Below are positions 62,786 to 64,000 of a stretch of DNA of 64,000 nucleotides, piece after piece (the stretch's first letter is position 1; each line of letters opens with the position of its first letter). The notes under the pieces were generated by a model that was given only the letters and a program-made list of their open reading frames with translations, was not told the DNA's origin and made no database searches. The position numbers and the translations under genes are program-made. The DNA comes from Mesorhizobium sp. M2A.F.Ca.ET.046.03.2.1 (lineage in GTDB: Bacteria; Pseudomonadota; Alphaproteobacteria; Rhizobiales; Rhizobiaceae), in assembly GCF_003952425.1 (NCBI RefSeq), contig NZ_CP034449.1, positions 620,001 to 684,000 on the forward strand. The letters are read 5' to 3'.

Positions 62786-64000
62786 TCAGGCGCGCTGCGC
62801 CTGCACGCCATGGCCGAGCGTCGCGAAGACCGTGCGCACGATGCCCGCCGAATCCAGGCCGGCATCGGCATACATCTTTTCGGGTTTGGCGTGGTCGGTG
62901 AAGACGTCCGGCAAGACCAGCGGGCGCACCTTGAGGCCGCTTTCCAAGAGGCCTTGATGGGCAAGGAAATGCAGGACTTGGGCAGCGAAGCCGCCGATGG
63001 CGCCCTCCTCCACGGTCACCAGCACCTCATGCGAACGGGCGAGGCGCCGGATCAGATCCTCGTCCAGCGGCTTGGCGAAGCGGGCGTCGGCGACGGTGGT
63101 GGAAAGGCCCGCGGCGCCGAGTTCCTCGGCCGCCAGCAGGCAGTCCTGCAGCCGCGCGCCGAAGGAAAGCAGCGCGACCTTGGTACCCTCTTTCAAGACA
63201 CGGCCCTTGCCGATCTCGAGCACCGAGCCGCGCTCCGGCATGTCGACGCCGACGCCGTTGCCGCGCGGATACCGGAAGGCGATCGGACCGTCATCATAGG
63301 ACGCCGCCGTGCGCACCATATGGCGAAGCTCCGCCTCGTCGGCCGCGGCCATGACGACGAAGCCCGGCAGCGTCGCGAGGAAGGTCGTGTCGAAGGCGCC
63401 GCAATGGGTGGCGCCGTCAGCGCCGACGAAGCCGGCGCGGTCGATGGGAAAACGCACCGGCAGCTTCTGGATCGCCACGTCGTGCACGACCTGGTCGTAG
63501 GCGCGCTGCAGGAAGGTCGAATAGATAGCGGCGAAAGGCTTGTAGCCTTCGGTGGCGAGGCCCGCGGCAAAGGTCACCGCGTGCTGCTCGGCGATGCCGA
63601 CATCGAAGGTGCGGGACGGAAACACCTCGCCGAACAGGTCGAGGCCGGTGCCGCTCGGCATGGCGGCGGTGATGGCGACGATGCGCTCGTCCTCGCGCGC
63701 TTCCTGGATCAGGCTCTCGGCGAAGACCTTGGTGTAGGCGGGCGCGTTGGCCGGCGCCTTGGCCTGCGCGCCGGTGATGACGTCGAACTTGTTGACGCCG
63801 TGATATTTGTCGGCCGCGGCCTCCGCAGGCGCGTAGCCCTTGCCCTTCTGGGTCACGACATGGATCAGCACCGGGCCCTTGCCGTTGTCGCGCACATTCT
63901 TCAGCACCGGGATCAGATGCTCCAGATTGTGCCCGTCGATCGGGCCGATGTGGTAGAAGCCGAGCTCCTCGAACAGGGTGCCGCCGGTGACATAGCCGCG
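62786..64000 (-). CDS. dxs: 1-deoxy-D-xylulose-5-phosphate synthase, 3' part
   Basis: The window contains the last 404 residues; the 5' end is outside. Visible segments are the end of the TPP domain ([20 protein letters not shown]), [10 protein letters not shown], the pyrimidine domain ([19 protein letters not shown]; then [13 protein letters not shown]) and the C-terminal domain ending GHGVQAQRA. The catalytic Glu is in the GIAEQHAV motif. It starts the MEP pathway whose last step is ispH at 45227. The stop codon is at 62786. Confidence 0.96.
   Translation of the reverse strand, partial: RGYVTGGTLFEELGFYHIGPIDGHNLEHLIPVLKNVRDNGKGPVLIHVVTQKGKGYAPAEAAADKYHGVNKFDVITGAQAKAPANAPAYTKVFAESLIQEAREDERIVAITAAMPSGTGLDLFGEVFPSRTFDVGIAEQHAVTFAAGLATEGYKPFAAIYSTFLQRAYDQVVHDVAIQKLPVRFPIDRAGFVGADGATHCGAFDTTFLATLPGFVVMAAADEAELRHMVRTAASYDDGPIAFRYPRGNGVGVDMPERGSVLEIGKGRVLKEGTKVALLSFGARLQDCLLAAEELGAAGLSTTVADARFAKPLDEDLIRRLARSHEVLVTVEEGAIGGFAAQVLHFLAHQGLLESGLKVRPLVLPDVFTDHAKPEKMYADAGLDSAGIVRTVFATLGHGVQAQRA

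Overview
The window looks like chromosomal DNA of a GC-rich alphaproteobacterium of the order Rhizobiales, most likely Mesorhizobium or a close relative. This rests on a CcrM-type methyltransferase, the aa3 cytochrome oxidase gene order ctaC-ctaD-ctaB-coxF-ctaG-ctaE, the ispH-thrB-rnhA cluster, an IalB-family protein, and intergenic palindromic repeats resembling the rhizobial RIME family. Species assignment is inference; no rRNA or tRNA gene was seen.

Positions 1-12800 are accessory in character. Positions 1-6118 hold what looks like an aromatic catabolism locus: a CoxG-like protein, an extradiol ring-cleavage dioxygenase, an FAH-family hydrolase or hydratase, an IclR regulator, a LigM-like tetrahydrofolate-dependent O-demethylase, and an SDR that has lost about 30 residues. 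Then come three small regulator/enzyme or orphan units: AraC regulator with aldo/keto reductase, YafY/WYL regulator with VOC protein, and a solitary KAP-type P-loop NTPase in sparsely coding surroundings.

Positions 12796-21047 (minus strand) form one co-directional sugar-acid operon: GntR regulator, IlvD/Edd-type aldonate dehydratase, SDR, GguC-like protein and a four-gene spermidine/putrescine-type ABC transporter. A frameshifted aldose-1-epimerase gene diverges from it, followed by an acetamidase/formamidase and a HAD-phosphatase/P-loop-ATPase fusion.

Positions 24962-46231 are mainly housekeeping: smc, a Tat-type DsbA-like lipoprotein, a DciA-like DUF721 protein, mutY, ccrM, thrC, an M16 peptidase, a GGDEF/EAL protein with a degenerate GGDEF motif, YqgE, a frameshifted peroxiredoxin, rnhA, thrB and ispH. 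Positions 46307-52844 are the cytochrome oxidase biogenesis operon, including a frameshifted DUF983 gene.

Positions 53172-64000 carry envelope proteins (IalB, YbjN), tldD, a transglutaminase-like cysteine proteinase, a large exported caspase-fold protein in which both catalytic residues appear replaced, two RNA methyltransferases (TrmA/RlmD-type and TlyA), a GFA protein, a small exported protein, and the 3' part of dxs.

The most unusual items are the pseudo-caspase with a repeat-rich tail, the orphan KAP NTPase, the HAD/ATPase fusion, the putative methoxyaromatic cluster, and a set of single-base frameshifts in otherwise intact genes. The frameshifts could be real or could be assembly errors.
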